This document shows, piece after piece, positions 20,160 to 28,553 of a stretch of DNA of 64,000 nucleotides (within the stretch, counting starts at the first letter, position 1; the number at the start of each line of letters is the position of its first letter). The notes under the pieces are model-generated. The model did not search any database. It saw only the letters and a list, made by a program, of their open reading frames with translations, and was not told the DNA's origin. The translations under genes and the position numbers were made by a program. Source of the stretch: Alcaligenaceae bacterium (GTDB lineage: Bacteria > Pseudomonadota > Gammaproteobacteria > Burkholderiales > Burkholderiaceae_B). Location: contig JACCEO010000005.1 in NCBI GenBank assembly GCA_013416485.1, positions 124,001 through 188,000 of the forward strand. The letters run 5' to 3'.

Positions 20160-22286
20160 TTGAACTTGTCTCACGGTCATACTGTGGCCAGTCACTTGAA
20201 TGCCATGCAAAGGCAGGCCGTTTTATATCTGGATGGCCCTTGTCTGGTATTGGCGGGGGCTGGCAGTGGCAAGACCAGTGTCATTACCCAGAAAATCGCG
20301 TATCTACTCAGGGAGTGCGGATATTCAGGGCGTCAAGTAGTGGCTCTGACCTTTACCAATAAAGCAGCGCGCGAAATGAATGACCGCTTAAAGAAGCTGG
20401 TCGATGCAAAACTTGCCAAAGGGCTAAGTATCAGCACGTTTCATTCGCTGGGTTTGCGATTTTTACGCGAAGAAGCGACGCATGTCGGCTTAAAGCCGCA
20501 GTTCTCTATTTTAGATTCGAATGACGCATTAGCGATTATTCAAGAGCTGCTGGCCACCACAGATAAAGCGCGTCTGCGTAGTGTGCAGCAAACCATTTCT
20601 TTGTGGAAAAATAACCTTATGGACGCTGATGCTGCAGAGCGTAGCGTTAACTCAGCCAGCGACATTGAGGCGGCACGGGTGTATCGCAGCTACAGCGCTA
20701 CATTAGAGGCCTACCAAGCGGTCGATTTCGATGACCTAATCCGCTTACCTGCATTGTTGATGGAAACGAATCTTGAAGTAAGGCAGCGCTGGCAGGCTAG
20801 GGTGCAGTATTTATTGGTTGATGAGTACCAAGACACCAACTTATGCCAGTACAGACTGGTGCAGTGGCTGGTGGGTGACAGGGCAATGTTTACAGCAGTG
20901 GGCGATGATGACCAGGCAATTTATGCTTGGCGTGGAGCTACCGTTGAAAACCTGGCTAAGCTGACCACAGATTACCCCGCTCTAAAGGTGATCAAATTAG
21001 AACAAAACTATCGGTCGGTGCAGCGCATATTGGCAGCGGCTAACCACGTCATAGGGCATAACCCCAATCTGTTTGATAAAAAGCTCTGGTCTGATCTGGG
21101 CGTAGGTGAAGCCATACAGGTCACCCCTATGGACACTGATCTGGCCGAAGCCGAGTCCATAGCAGTGCGTTTGTCGGCAGCGCGCTTCGAGCGTCAGGCT
21201 GAATGGCGAGATTTTGCGGTTTTGTATCGTAGTAACCAACAAGCTAGAGTGCTAGAGCAAGCATTGCGTAATTTGCGTATACCCTACACAATTTCAGGTG
21301 GCCAAAGTTTTTTCGACAAGGCCGAAGTGCGCGATATCCTGGCCTATTTGCGCTTGATTGCCAACGATGATGATGACCCCGCTTTCATACGCGCTGTCAC
21401 TACACCACGTCGCGGCATAGGGCAGTCTACTTTACAGGCTTTAGGTCAATTTGCTGCTACACAGCAAATGTCTTTATTTGCTGCTATCTTCGAGATCGGG
21501 GCTACTGATCTTCTGGCGCCCCGTCAGCTTGAAGCTTTACAGACTTTTGGTGAGTTTATTCAGCGTATACAAACTCGGGCCGATGGCAAAGATCGCGCAA
21601 GGGGGGGAGCTCTGGGGCTGCCTGGTATTGCTTTGCTGGGTGAGGCCACCGTAGGTGTTGATGGTGCCATGACGGATAGTGCAGGTGCAATTTTGGATGA
21701 CTTGGTGGGGGTGATTCAATATGAACGTTATTTGTACGACACCCTAGAAGAGCGGCCTGCTCAAAACCGTTGGCAAAATGTACTCGAACTGATTTCGTGG
21801 TTGAAGCGCAAGGCAGAGGAAGATGGCATGAATGTGATGCAACTGGTGCAACACGTCGCCTTGATCACCATGCTGGAACGGGGTGATGAAGAAGAACCCG
21901 ATGCCGTCAAACTGTCTACCCTGCATGCATCTAAAGGGCTAGAGTATCCCCATGTCTATTTAATTGGTGTTGAAGAGGGCTTATTGCCCCATATGGGGCG
22001 CGACGAAGAGGACTTGGACGTAGATGCTGCTGCTCACGCACTAAACCTACGCATCCAAGAAGAAAGGCGCCTGATGTATGTGGGTATTACTCGTGCGCAG
22101 CGTAGTTTGCATCTGACCTGGTGTAAAAAGCGTCGCCGGGCACGTGAAGATCTTGTGCGTGAACAGTCTCGTTTTATCGTGGAAATGGGTTTGGCTCAGC
22201 CTGGCATTCAGGAAGATCCTGCGACTAAGGCACTTAGTCCTAAAGAGCGCTTGGATATGCTGAAAGGCTTATTGGGTAAGAAATAA
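20160..22286 (+). CDS. rep: ATP-dependent DNA helicase Rep (UvrD/Rep family)
   Basis: This 3'-5' SF1A helicase removes proteins ahead of replication forks and works with PriA-dependent restart. The 708-residue product has the P-loop AGAGSGKT at 32-39, TFTNKAAREM, DEYQDTN (motif II), QNYRS (motif IV) and STLHASKGLEYPHVYL. The N-terminus (LNAMQRQAV) and length are closer to Rep than UvrD. The TTG at 20160, with AGGA overlapping the priA stop, is the likely start, because the later ATG at 20205 would cut into the conserved N-terminus. Confidence 0.92.
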   Translation: MNLSHGHTVASHLNAMQRQAVLYLDGPCLVLAGAGSGKTSVITQKIAYLLRECGYSGRQVVALTFTNKAAREMNDRLKKLVDAKLAKGLSISTFHSLGLRFLREEATHVGLKPQFSILDSNDALAIIQELLATTDKARLRSVQQTISLWKNNLMDADAAERSVNSASDIEAARVYRSYSATLEAYQAVDFDDLIRLPALLMETNLEVRQRWQARVQYLLVDEYQDTNLCQYRLVQWLVGDRAMFTAVGDDDQAIYAWRGATVENLAKLTTDYPALKVIKLEQNYRSVQRILAAANHVIGHNPNLFDKKLWSDLGVGEAIQVTPMDTDLAEAESIAVRLSAARFERQAEWRDFAVLYRSNQQARVLEQALRNLRIPYTISGGQSFFDKAEVRDILAYLRLIANDDDDPAFIRAVTTPRRGIGQSTLQALGQFAATQQMSLFAAIFEIGATDLLAPRQLEALQTFGEFIQRIQTRADGKDRARGGALGLPGIALLGEATVGVDGAMTDSAGAILDDLVGVIQYERYLYDTLEERPAQNRWQNVLELISWLKRKAEEDGMNVMQLVQHVALITMLERGDEEEPDAVKLSTLHASKGLEYPHVYLIGVEEGLLPHMGRDEEDLDVDAAAHALNLRIQEERRLMYVGITRAQRSLHLTWCKKRRRAREDLVREQSRFIVEMGLAQPGIQEDPATKALSPKERLDMLKGLLGKK

Positions 22287-22288
22287 AA

Positions 22289-22316
22289 AACCCACCTAGT
22301 GTGGTGGGTTTGTGTA
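22289..22316 (+). terminator. Terminator after rep
   Basis: AACCCACC (22289-22296) pairs with GGTGGGTT (22303-22310), preceded by an A-run and followed by TTTGTG-like sequence. It can act on both strands and lies between rep and the convergent small gene. Confidence 0.75.
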
Positions 22317-22354
22317 CTGACATACCTGCTACTTACACGCAGGATAGTGGTGTC

Positions 22355-22588
22355 TTACCACTGAGCGCCGCACATTTTTGCGTCACGCGCACGCGCTTCA
22401 TTTAAGGCGCGGTTCACTTCCTTGATGTAGCGGGCAGTCGCCCATACTACTTTTTTCAAGCCTGACGCTATGGATTTCAACGCAGCAGTGATAGACACGG
22501 TTTCCCCGTTACCCAAGCTACGTAGCATCAAATCACGCTCAAGCGAATCATTGAAATGTCCGTATTGGTTCAAGAAAATACCTGTCAT
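22355..22588 (-). CDS. Small uncharacterised protein (77 aa)
   Basis: I do not recognise the family. The preferred start is the ATG at 22588, with GGGGTG about six bases upstream. A GTG three codons earlier (22597) is also possible. The product is mainly helical and charged, with a hydrophobic middle (ITAALKSIASGLKKVVWATARYI) and a basic tail ending CGAQW. No signal peptide or clear membrane span is seen. It is supported as a real gene by its ribosome site, by a good promoter (TTGATG, 17 bases, TATACT) and by two palindromic operator-like sites. It may be a small stress or envelope protein, but that is a guess. Confidence 0.65.
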   Translation of the reverse strand: MTGIFLNQYGHFNDSLERDLMLRSLGNGETVSITAALKSIASGLKKVVWATARYIKEVNRALNEARARDAKMCGAQW

Positions 22589-22627
22589 GTTGATCACCCC
22601 GTTAATTGTTGTAAGACTGATATGTCT

Positions 22628-22667
22628 AGTATAGGGTAAACCCTAGATGGCATCAAGGGTTTACCCT
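22628..22667 (-). promoter_or_regulatory. Promoter of the small gene with two operator-like palindromes
   Basis: On the minus strand a -35 TTGATG (22656-22651) and a -10 TATACT (22633-22628) are separated by exactly 17 bases. Two 12-base sites, AGGGTAAACCCT (22633-22644) and AGGGTTTACCCT (22656-22667), are reverse complements of each other, and each is itself a near-palindrome (AGGGT, two bases, ACCCT). Their centres are 23 bases apart, about two helical turns. One fills the spacer up to the -10 and the other touches the -35, the arrangement expected for a dimeric repressor binding twice. Confidence 0.7.
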
Positions 22668-22899
22668 AGTGTTTGTCTTTGGTAAGGATAAGGGTTGCTG
22701 TGCTGCAACATTTAATGACAGAACGGCTGGCTTTCAGTCAAAAAAGATGCTGACTTTTAGGGAGCCAGCTCATCTTTTACCGTGGTGCTTTTTTTATGAT
22801 TGTGATCTGAGGGCGGGATATTGATCTGGGGGGGAGCACAGCAGCACGGGATAAGGCAAAATAGGGGTTTATCCATTTGTTGAATAAGAGGCTGCTGCC
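22668..22899 (+). other. Intergenic region with stem-loop before a T-run
   Basis: The gap between the small gene's promoter and the CaiB-type gene contains nested inverted repeats: GCTGGCT (22726-22732) with AGCCAGC (22763-22769), and AAAAGATG (22742-22749) with CATCTTTT (22771-22778). About 10 bases later comes a run of seven T at 22790-22796. This could be the 3' end of a short non-coding RNA or a terminator. I see no coding sequence here. Confidence 0.35.
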
Positions 22900-24129
22900 A
22901 TGTCGCTACGTCCCGCCCCGCTGACAGGGATTCGTGTTTTGGACCTTACCCGTGTTTTGGCTGGTCCTTGGTGTACTCAGAATTTGGCTGACCTAGGCGC
23001 TGAAGTCATAAAAATTGAACGGCCTGGAAATGGCGATGATACACGTGGCTGGGGGCCTCCTTATATTAAAGATCAGCAAGGCGAAGACACCAGCGAAGCG
23101 GCTTACTATGCTTCGGCCAACCGTAATAAACAGTCAGTGGCCATAGATATCGCTTCCCCAGGAGGGGCAGATATCATCCGCGAACTGGCGCAGCAATGCG
23201 ATATTTTGGTTGAAAACTTCAAAGTGGGTGGTTTAAGCAAGTACGGTTTAGATTACCAAAGTATGAAGGAAGTAAACCCGGCCTTGATTTACTGCTCGAT
23301 TACTGGCTTTGGACAAGATGGTCCCTATGCCAAACGCCCAGGTTATGACTTCATGATACAAGGCATGGGTGGGCTCATGAGCATCACTGGTGAGCGCGAT
23401 GACTTACCTGGCGGTGGTCCCCAAAAAGCGGGAGTGGCCGTAGCTGACCTGATGACCGGCATGTACGCCACAGTGGGCATATTGGCAGCGCTGCACGAGC
23501 GTGGACGCAGTGGTTTAGGTCAGCATATTGATATGGCATTGCTAGATTGTCAGGTTGCTATGCTGGCAAACCAGAACTTGAATTACATGGCTTCTGGTAC
23601 TGCGCCCCAACGAGCTGGAAATGCCCACCAAAACCTGGTGCCTTACCAGGTGTTTGCCGCAGCTGATGGCCACTTGATTGTGGCTGTAGGTAACGATACT
23701 CAGTTTCGTGCTTATTGCAAAGTCATAGAGCATCCAGGCTTGGCCGATGATGTTAGGTTTGGCACCAATTCCAATCGCGTGATTCATAGGGATGCCTTAG
23801 TACCCATGCTAGTCGAAGCCATGAAAACTCAGAGCCGCGATTACTGGCTAGAGGCCTTAGAACGTGCGGGCGTGCCAGCCGGTCCTATTAACAACATCGA
23901 ACAGGTGTATCAGAACCCGCAGGTTCAGGCGCGTGGTATGTGGAAAAATCTGCCACACAGCATAGCCGGAGTAGCGCCGGTGGCGGCTAGTCCACTGAAG
24001 TTTTCTGATACTCCGGTAGTGGCTTTGCATGCAGCGCCTTTGCTGGGTGAGCATACCCAACAAGTCCTACGTGACCGCTTGGGCTGGTCAGACGAGCAAA
24101 TCAAACGTCATCTGGAACGCCAGAGCTAA
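22900..24129 (+). CDS. CaiB/BaiF family (class III) CoA transferase
   Basis: Class III CoA transferases move CoA between carboxylic acids through an aspartyl-CoA intermediate. The 409-residue product has the N-terminal signature LDLTRVLAGPWCTQNLADLGAEVIKIE, and the catalytic aspartate is likely Asp183 in VADLMTGMYATVG. The length is typical. It is followed 4 bases later by a 3-hydroxyacyl-CoA dehydrogenase, so the pair probably serves degradation of an organic acid by activation followed by beta-oxidation. The acid itself cannot be named from sequence. Confidence 0.9.
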   Translation: MSLRPAPLTGIRVLDLTRVLAGPWCTQNLADLGAEVIKIERPGNGDDTRGWGPPYIKDQQGEDTSEAAYYASANRNKQSVAIDIASPGGADIIRELAQQCDILVENFKVGGLSKYGLDYQSMKEVNPALIYCSITGFGQDGPYAKRPGYDFMIQGMGGLMSITGERDDLPGGGPQKAGVAVADLMTGMYATVGILAALHERGRSGLGQHIDMALLDCQVAMLANQNLNYMASGTAPQRAGNAHQNLVPYQVFAAADGHLIVAVGNDTQFRAYCKVIEHPGLADDVRFGTNSNRVIHRDALVPMLVEAMKTQSRDYWLEALERAGVPAGPINNIEQVYQNPQVQARGMWKNLPHSIAGVAPVAASPLKFSDTPVVALHAAPLLGEHTQQVLRDRLGWSDEQIKRHLERQS

Positions 24130-24133
24130 TCCC

Positions 24134-25669
24134 ATGAAACGCATTACGACTATCGGTGTTGTGGGCGCAGGCGCGATGGGGCGTGGTATTGCACAGATTG
24201 CTGCTCAAGCAGGCTTAAAGGTTCTGCTGTTTGATCTGAATGCTGACGCGGTAATAGCGGCACGCGATGAATTAAAAAACATCTGGGGCCGCTTGATAGA
24301 AAAAAATAAAATCACCTCGCTTGATGCCAAGGCATCCCTTGAGCGCATACAGCCCTGTGCTGCTTTGACTGCCATGAGCGTGGCTGATTTGGTGATAGAG
24401 GCCGTTGTCGAACGTCTGGATGTTAAACGCAGTGTGTTTGCTGACCTAGAAGCCATAGTATCTAACGACTGTGTGTTGGCGTCCAACACCTCGTCCTTAT
24501 CAATTACTGCGATTGCCCAGGGCTGCCAACACCCCGAGCGTGTTGTCGGCTATCATTTTTTCAATCCAGTGCCGTTAATGAAGGTAGTGGAAATAATTGA
24601 TGGTCTACGCACTGACCCTGCGGTAGGGGATGCCCTGATGGCACTGGCACGGCAGTTGGGTCATACGCCTGTCAGGGCCAAAGACATGCCAGGTTTTATT
24701 GTTAATCATGCCGGGCGCGGTATGAATATTGAAGGCCTGAAAACGGCGCAAGAAAACGTTGCGCCGTTTTATCAAGTCGATGCCATTATGCGTGAGCAAG
24801 CAGGCTTTCGCATGGGGCCATTTGAATTACTGGATTTAACTGCACTGGATGTCTCACATCCCGTGATGGAAACGATTTATCAGCAATTCTACGACGAGCC
24901 GCGTTTTCGACCATCACCCATTACTGCAGTACGCAACGCAGGCCAAATGCTGGGCCGGAAAACAGGCGAGGGTTTTTATCGTTATCTTGATGGTAAGAAA
25001 CAAGTACCTACTGAACCCTCCGTACCAGCTTTGCCCCTAGGCTTGACGGTATGGTTGGCTCCCTACCATGTTGTGGGTCATCAGCGTGCCGCTATCTTAT
25101 TGAAGTCCTTAGGGGCTCAGGTAGTAACATCGGTGACGCCACCTGATGATGCGCTGATACTGATCACACCTTATGGGAAGGATGTGGCTAGTGTTGTGGC
25201 AGAGCATAAACTTGATGGCAAGCGTACTTTGGCGTTAGATACTTTTTTTGGTTTAAGGCAGGGGCAGCGCAGGGTGCTGATGTGTTCAGTGGCTACCCAG
25301 CCGCAATGGCGTGATGCGGCGCATGCTTTGCTAGCAAATGACAACACACCAGTGTCAGTGATTAACGATTCGGCAGGTTTTATTGGCCAGCGTATGGTCG
25401 CTACTATTATTAATGTGGCTAGCGATATTGCCCAGCAGACCATAGCCAGTCCGGTAGATATTGATTTAGCGGTGTCTTTAGGTCTGGGTTACCCATCGGG
25501 TGGGCCATTATCTATGGGTAATGCCTTGGGTGCTGACCTTGTGCTGGAAATCTTGGTGGCGATGCAGCGTATTACCAATGATATGCGTTACCGGCCTAGT
25601 CCTTGGTTGCAACGGCGTGTGCAGCTGGGCTTGGGCTTGGAAGCCCAGCCCCAATGTGTCGCCAGTTGA
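24134..25669 (+). CDS. 3-hydroxyacyl-CoA dehydrogenase (PaaH-like)
   Basis: This NAD-dependent enzyme oxidises 3-hydroxyacyl-CoA to 3-ketoacyl-CoA. The frame is open into the previous gene, but the ATG at 24134, four bases after the CoA transferase stop, gives the correct N-terminus TIGVVGAGAMGRGIAQIAAQAG with the dinucleotide fold GAGAMG. Further motifs are LASNTSSLSITAIA and HFFNPVPLMKVVEII with the catalytic histidine. The 511 residues contain the dehydrogenase domain (1-190), the C-terminal domain (190-300) and an extra C-terminal domain of the same type (about 400-500), a layout of phenylacetate-pathway PaaH-type enzymes. Confidence 0.88.
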   Translation: MKRITTIGVVGAGAMGRGIAQIAAQAGLKVLLFDLNADAVIAARDELKNIWGRLIEKNKITSLDAKASLERIQPCAALTAMSVADLVIEAVVERLDVKRSVFADLEAIVSNDCVLASNTSSLSITAIAQGCQHPERVVGYHFFNPVPLMKVVEIIDGLRTDPAVGDALMALARQLGHTPVRAKDMPGFIVNHAGRGMNIEGLKTAQENVAPFYQVDAIMREQAGFRMGPFELLDLTALDVSHPVMETIYQQFYDEPRFRPSPITAVRNAGQMLGRKTGEGFYRYLDGKKQVPTEPSVPALPLGLTVWLAPYHVVGHQRAAILLKSLGAQVVTSVTPPDDALILITPYGKDVASVVAEHKLDGKRTLALDTFFGLRQGQRRVLMCSVATQPQWRDAAHALLANDNTPVSVINDSAGFIGQRMVATIINVASDIAQQTIASPVDIDLAVSLGLGYPSGGPLSMGNALGADLVLEILVAMQRITNDMRYRPSPWLQRRVQLGLGLEAQPQCVAS

Positions 25670-25676
25670 TTACTAA

Positions 25677-26591
25677 TTATTTAATGGCATTCATCATGTA
25701 GTTGATGGCATCGCTTAGTTCTTCGTCAGTGGCTTGTGAGCCACCACGTGGTGGCATGGCACCTACGCCTTTGATCGCATTAGCCAGCATAGTTTCATTG
25801 CCAGTGGCTACAAATGGAGCCCAGGCGTCTTTATCGCCCTGTTTGGGTGCACCAGCGACACCGCTATCGTGACATACAAAACACACGGTTTTGTATAGTT
25901 TCTCACCAGCAGGATCAACAGTGGCAGCCACAGCGGCCGGAGCGGCTTCAGGCGTAGCAGCAGGTGCTGCTGGTTCTGGAGTAGGTGCAGCAGCGGTTTC
26001 GGAGGCTGCAGGTGCTGTTTCGGCAGCGGCGGCTGGTGCAGCAACTGGTGCGTCAGCGCCTTCGGCGGCTTCAGTGGGTTCAGGGAAGCTAGCACCAGAC
26101 TGATTGGTGATATACACCACTGCGCGTTCGACTTCCAAGTCGCTAAGCGAGGGGTTGCCACCACGTGCAGGCATAGCACCTACACCGTTCAGAGCGTTTT
26201 TGATTAGGCTTTCGTAGCCTGCTTGTATGTAAGGAGCCCAGGCAGCGCTATCACCAATTTTAGGCGCGTTCGCTACGCCACTGGTGTGACAGGCTACACA
26301 GGTGGATTCATAGACCTGTTGGCCTGTTTTACTGACTTTTTCGGCTGTGGAATCTACCAACTTGAAGTTAGCAACAGGCTTGATACGAGCAGCTATGGCT
26401 TCTGAGTTGTAAGCATCAGCACCTGCGCCCATAAGCGAGGAGTTAGATACCATATTCACCAGCATTACGATAATGGCAATAGGAATAATAAACGCCAATA
26501 GCACCGTAATAATTAACTGCTTTGGTGTTTTTATTAGACCTTCTTCGTATTCATTGTGGGTCTCTGGGACGTTGCTTTCAGTATTATTCAT
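25677..26591 (-). CDS. Membrane-anchored dihaem cytochrome c (cytochrome c5-like)
   Basis: The 304-residue product has one N-terminal membrane helix (about 24-47, LIITVLLAFIIPIAIIVMLV) acting as an anchor. Two class I c-type domains follow, with haem sites CVACH (98-102) and CFVCH (237-241), and GAMPARGG and GAMPPRGG supply the methionine ligands. The two domains are clearly duplicated. They are joined by an alanine/proline/glutamate-rich linker (about 170-225) suitable for spanning the periplasm. The frame is open beyond the ATG at 26591, but CAGGATT precedes this ATG and the upstream part is not protein-like. It probably carries electrons to a terminal oxidase. Confidence 0.88.
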   Translation of the reverse strand: MNNTESNVPETHNEYEEGLIKTPKQLIITVLLAFIIPIAIIVMLVNMVSNSSLMGAGADAYNSEAIAARIKPVANFKLVDSTAEKVSKTGQQVYESTCVACHTSGVANAPKIGDSAAWAPYIQAGYESLIKNALNGVGAMPARGGNPSLSDLEVERAVVYITNQSGASFPEPTEAAEGADAPVAAPAAAAETAPAASETAAAPTPEPAAPAATPEAAPAAVAATVDPAGEKLYKTVCFVCHDSGVAGAPKQGDKDAWAPFVATGNETMLANAIKGVGAMPPRGGSQATDEELSDAINYMMNAIK

Positions 26592-26819
26592 GGTTGAATC
26601 CTGCGTTTTCCTGGCCAGAGGGTGCCAAAGCCAGTTTTTATATAGGTTTGCGCTAACTATAAAGAGCACAAGGCCGCAATGCGCCTGTCGCAATGGCTGA
26701 TTATAGCGGGACTACAGCTTCATTGCATGGTGCTTGTTACTTAAATAGTTTAAGCCAAGTTTTGGCATGTTGAGTGCATAAAAAACGCTTTGAATAAACG
26801 CGCTACAATTATGACCCTT

Positions 26820-26894
26820 GCGCCCGTAGTTCAATGGATAGAATAAGAGCCTCCGAAGCTCTAGATGCAGGTTCGATTCCTGCCGGGCGCACCA
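26820..26894 (+). tRNA. tRNA-Arg (anticodon CCG)
   Basis: The sequence folds as a cloverleaf: the acceptor stem GCGCCCG pairs with CGGGCGC, the anticodon stem AGAGC/GCTCT encloses the loop CTCCGAA with anticodon CCG, and the T arm contains GGTTCGATTCC. The CCA end is encoded. TACAAT at 26804-26809 is a likely -10 box. It reads the CGG codon. Confidence 0.95.
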
Positions 26895-26895
26895 G

Positions 26896-26926
26896 ACAAA
26901 AAGCCAACTGATCTTATATTGGCTTT
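26896..26926 (-). terminator. gshA terminator overlapping the gene end
   Basis: On the minus strand AAAGCCAA (26926-26919) pairs with TTGGCTTT (26907-26900) and is followed by TTTTTGTC. The gshA stop codon (26916-26914) lies in the loop, so the terminator begins inside the coding sequence. It also faces the end of the tRNA gene. Confidence 0.75.
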
Positions 26927-28476
26927 AATGCCGCATGGTACTTTTTCACATAGCTGGAAAAATCGATCGTGTCGCTATCTTCCAATTCCTTTTGTGCCGC
27001 CAGTGATGCTAGCGCGAGCTGCTCGTATTCCTTAGTGAGTGCCGAGCTGAACGGTGCATTTAACAAGGCATCTCGGTGTTGTGCACTTTGCTGCAAGGTG
27101 TAGTCGTGTAGTTCTATGTTCTGTTCCTGTAACTCGCGTAGCAGGCGGGCCGAAGGGGTCAGATTACTATCTTGGACTTTGGCCTGTTGTACGGCCAAGG
27201 CTTGGCTGTGTGCCGAACCGCCATAGGCTTGGTCCAACAGCGTAGCGTAAGGAGCCATGCGCTCTGTAAGTTCTGTGGCCCAATCGTGTAGTGTGACTGT
27301 TTCGTTGGCATTGATTAGGGTTAGGCCAGGCTTGCGGCCTTGGCTTACTACCAAGTCAAAGTTGTCACGGCTGTCTTGGCAGTAGCCATTGCGGGGGAAC
27401 AAGCGACTGGGGTCAGCTGCACAAAATAGCAAGAAAGTATCTAGAAATCGGCTGGTGTCTGCTGATATGCCCACAGGGCTAAAGGGATCTATGTCCAGGC
27501 AGCGTACTTCCACATACTGTATGCCCAGTTCAGCCAACGCCGTGGCTGGGCGTTGACAGCGGCCAGTGGTGCGTTTGGGGCGTATATTGGAATAGTACTC
27601 GTTTTCAATTTGCAGGATGTTGGTGTTTAGCTGTATCCATTCACCGTTGCGATGCGTACCAATGGCAGCGTAGTCAGGCCAAGGAGTTGTTACTGCCTTG
27701 TGCATACGTGTCAGAAAGGTTTCAAGATCGTTGTAGCATAGCTGGAGCTCGGATTGGGCTTTATTTTGGTAGCCTATGTCGCTCATGCGTAGGCTGGTGG
27801 CCCAAGGTAAATACATGGTGTCTTGGCTAAGCGTATCCAGAGAATGTGGCAGGTCACGTACAAAGTCCTTGGATACCGCCGGTGAAGCACCAAATAAATA
27901 CATTAATAACCAAGAATAACGCATGAAGTTGCGTATTAAGGCCATATAGCCTTTAGAACGCTGATCGTCCAGGGATATGCCTTCCGCACCTAGAGCATCC
28001 CACAATAGGTCAGGGATGGAGAAGTTATAGTGCACGCCAGCGATGCATTGCATCGCTTTGCCATAACGTTCGGCTAGGCCGCGGCGGTACACATGCTTGA
28101 GCATCCCCGTATTAGAATGACCATACCAGCCTATGGCGATATCGGCTTCAGGTGGTAGTGTGGCGGGCATGGACTGATTCCATATCAATTCGTTGGGTAA
28201 GTGTTGTGCAACAAATTGATGGGTGTTGTGTAGTTCTTGCAGCAGGCTATCCGTACTGGCGTGGGTTCCGGTAATCAGTTCTAGCAGCGCTTCGGCGTAG
28301 TCAGTGGTAATGCGGTGATTGGTCAAGGCCGAACCCAACGTTGTGGGGTGGGGTGTAGCGGCTAGCTTGCCTTGCAGATTGACCCGTAAGCCTTCTTTTT
28401 CTATGCCCCGCAATATGCCCTTAAGCGCAGAAGGGTGTTGGCTTAGTAAGGTTAGGCGTTGTTCACTAGGGGTCAT
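26914..28476 (-). CDS. gshA: Glutamate-cysteine ligase, E. coli type
   Basis: GshA joins glutamate and cysteine with ATP, the first and limiting step of glutathione synthesis. The 520-residue product is the length of the gammaproteobacterial type and has the N-terminal LKGILRGIEKEGLRV, ITTDYAEALLELIT and the SMPATLPPEADIAIGWYGHSN region. This class differs from the plant-like ligases found in many other proteobacteria. The ATG at 28476 lacks a strong ribosome site. The presence of several glutathione-linked genes in the window (grxD and a glutathione transferase) fits a glutathione-using cell. Confidence 0.96.
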   Translation of the reverse strand: MTPSEQRLTLLSQHPSALKGILRGIEKEGLRVNLQGKLAATPHPTTLGSALTNHRITTDYAEALLELITGTHASTDSLLQELHNTHQFVAQHLPNELIWNQSMPATLPPEADIAIGWYGHSNTGMLKHVYRRGLAERYGKAMQCIAGVHYNFSIPDLLWDALGAEGISLDDQRSKGYMALIRNFMRYSWLLMYLFGASPAVSKDFVRDLPHSLDTLSQDTMYLPWATSLRMSDIGYQNKAQSELQLCYNDLETFLTRMHKAVTTPWPDYAAIGTHRNGEWIQLNTNILQIENEYYSNIRPKRTTGRCQRPATALAELGIQYVEVRCLDIDPFSPVGISADTSRFLDTFLLFCAADPSRLFPRNGYCQDSRDNFDLVVSQGRKPGLTLINANETVTLHDWATELTERMAPYATLLDQAYGGSAHSQALAVQQAKVQDSNLTPSARLLRELQEQNIELHDYTLQQSAQHRDALLNAPFSSALTKEYEQLALASLAAQKELEDSDTIDFSSYVKKYHAALKPI

Positions 28477-28553
28477 TGCTGGGTATCTTTTTGAAAGTCG
28501 TTATCGGGTTTGATTTTACCTGAGCCGAATAGGCGGCAGCTTAGGAGTATGTT

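Noticed and set aside
25891-26103. Alanine/glycine-rich open frame opposite the cytochrome c linker
   Set aside because: It is the reverse reading of the low-complexity Ala/Pro linker and has no independent support.
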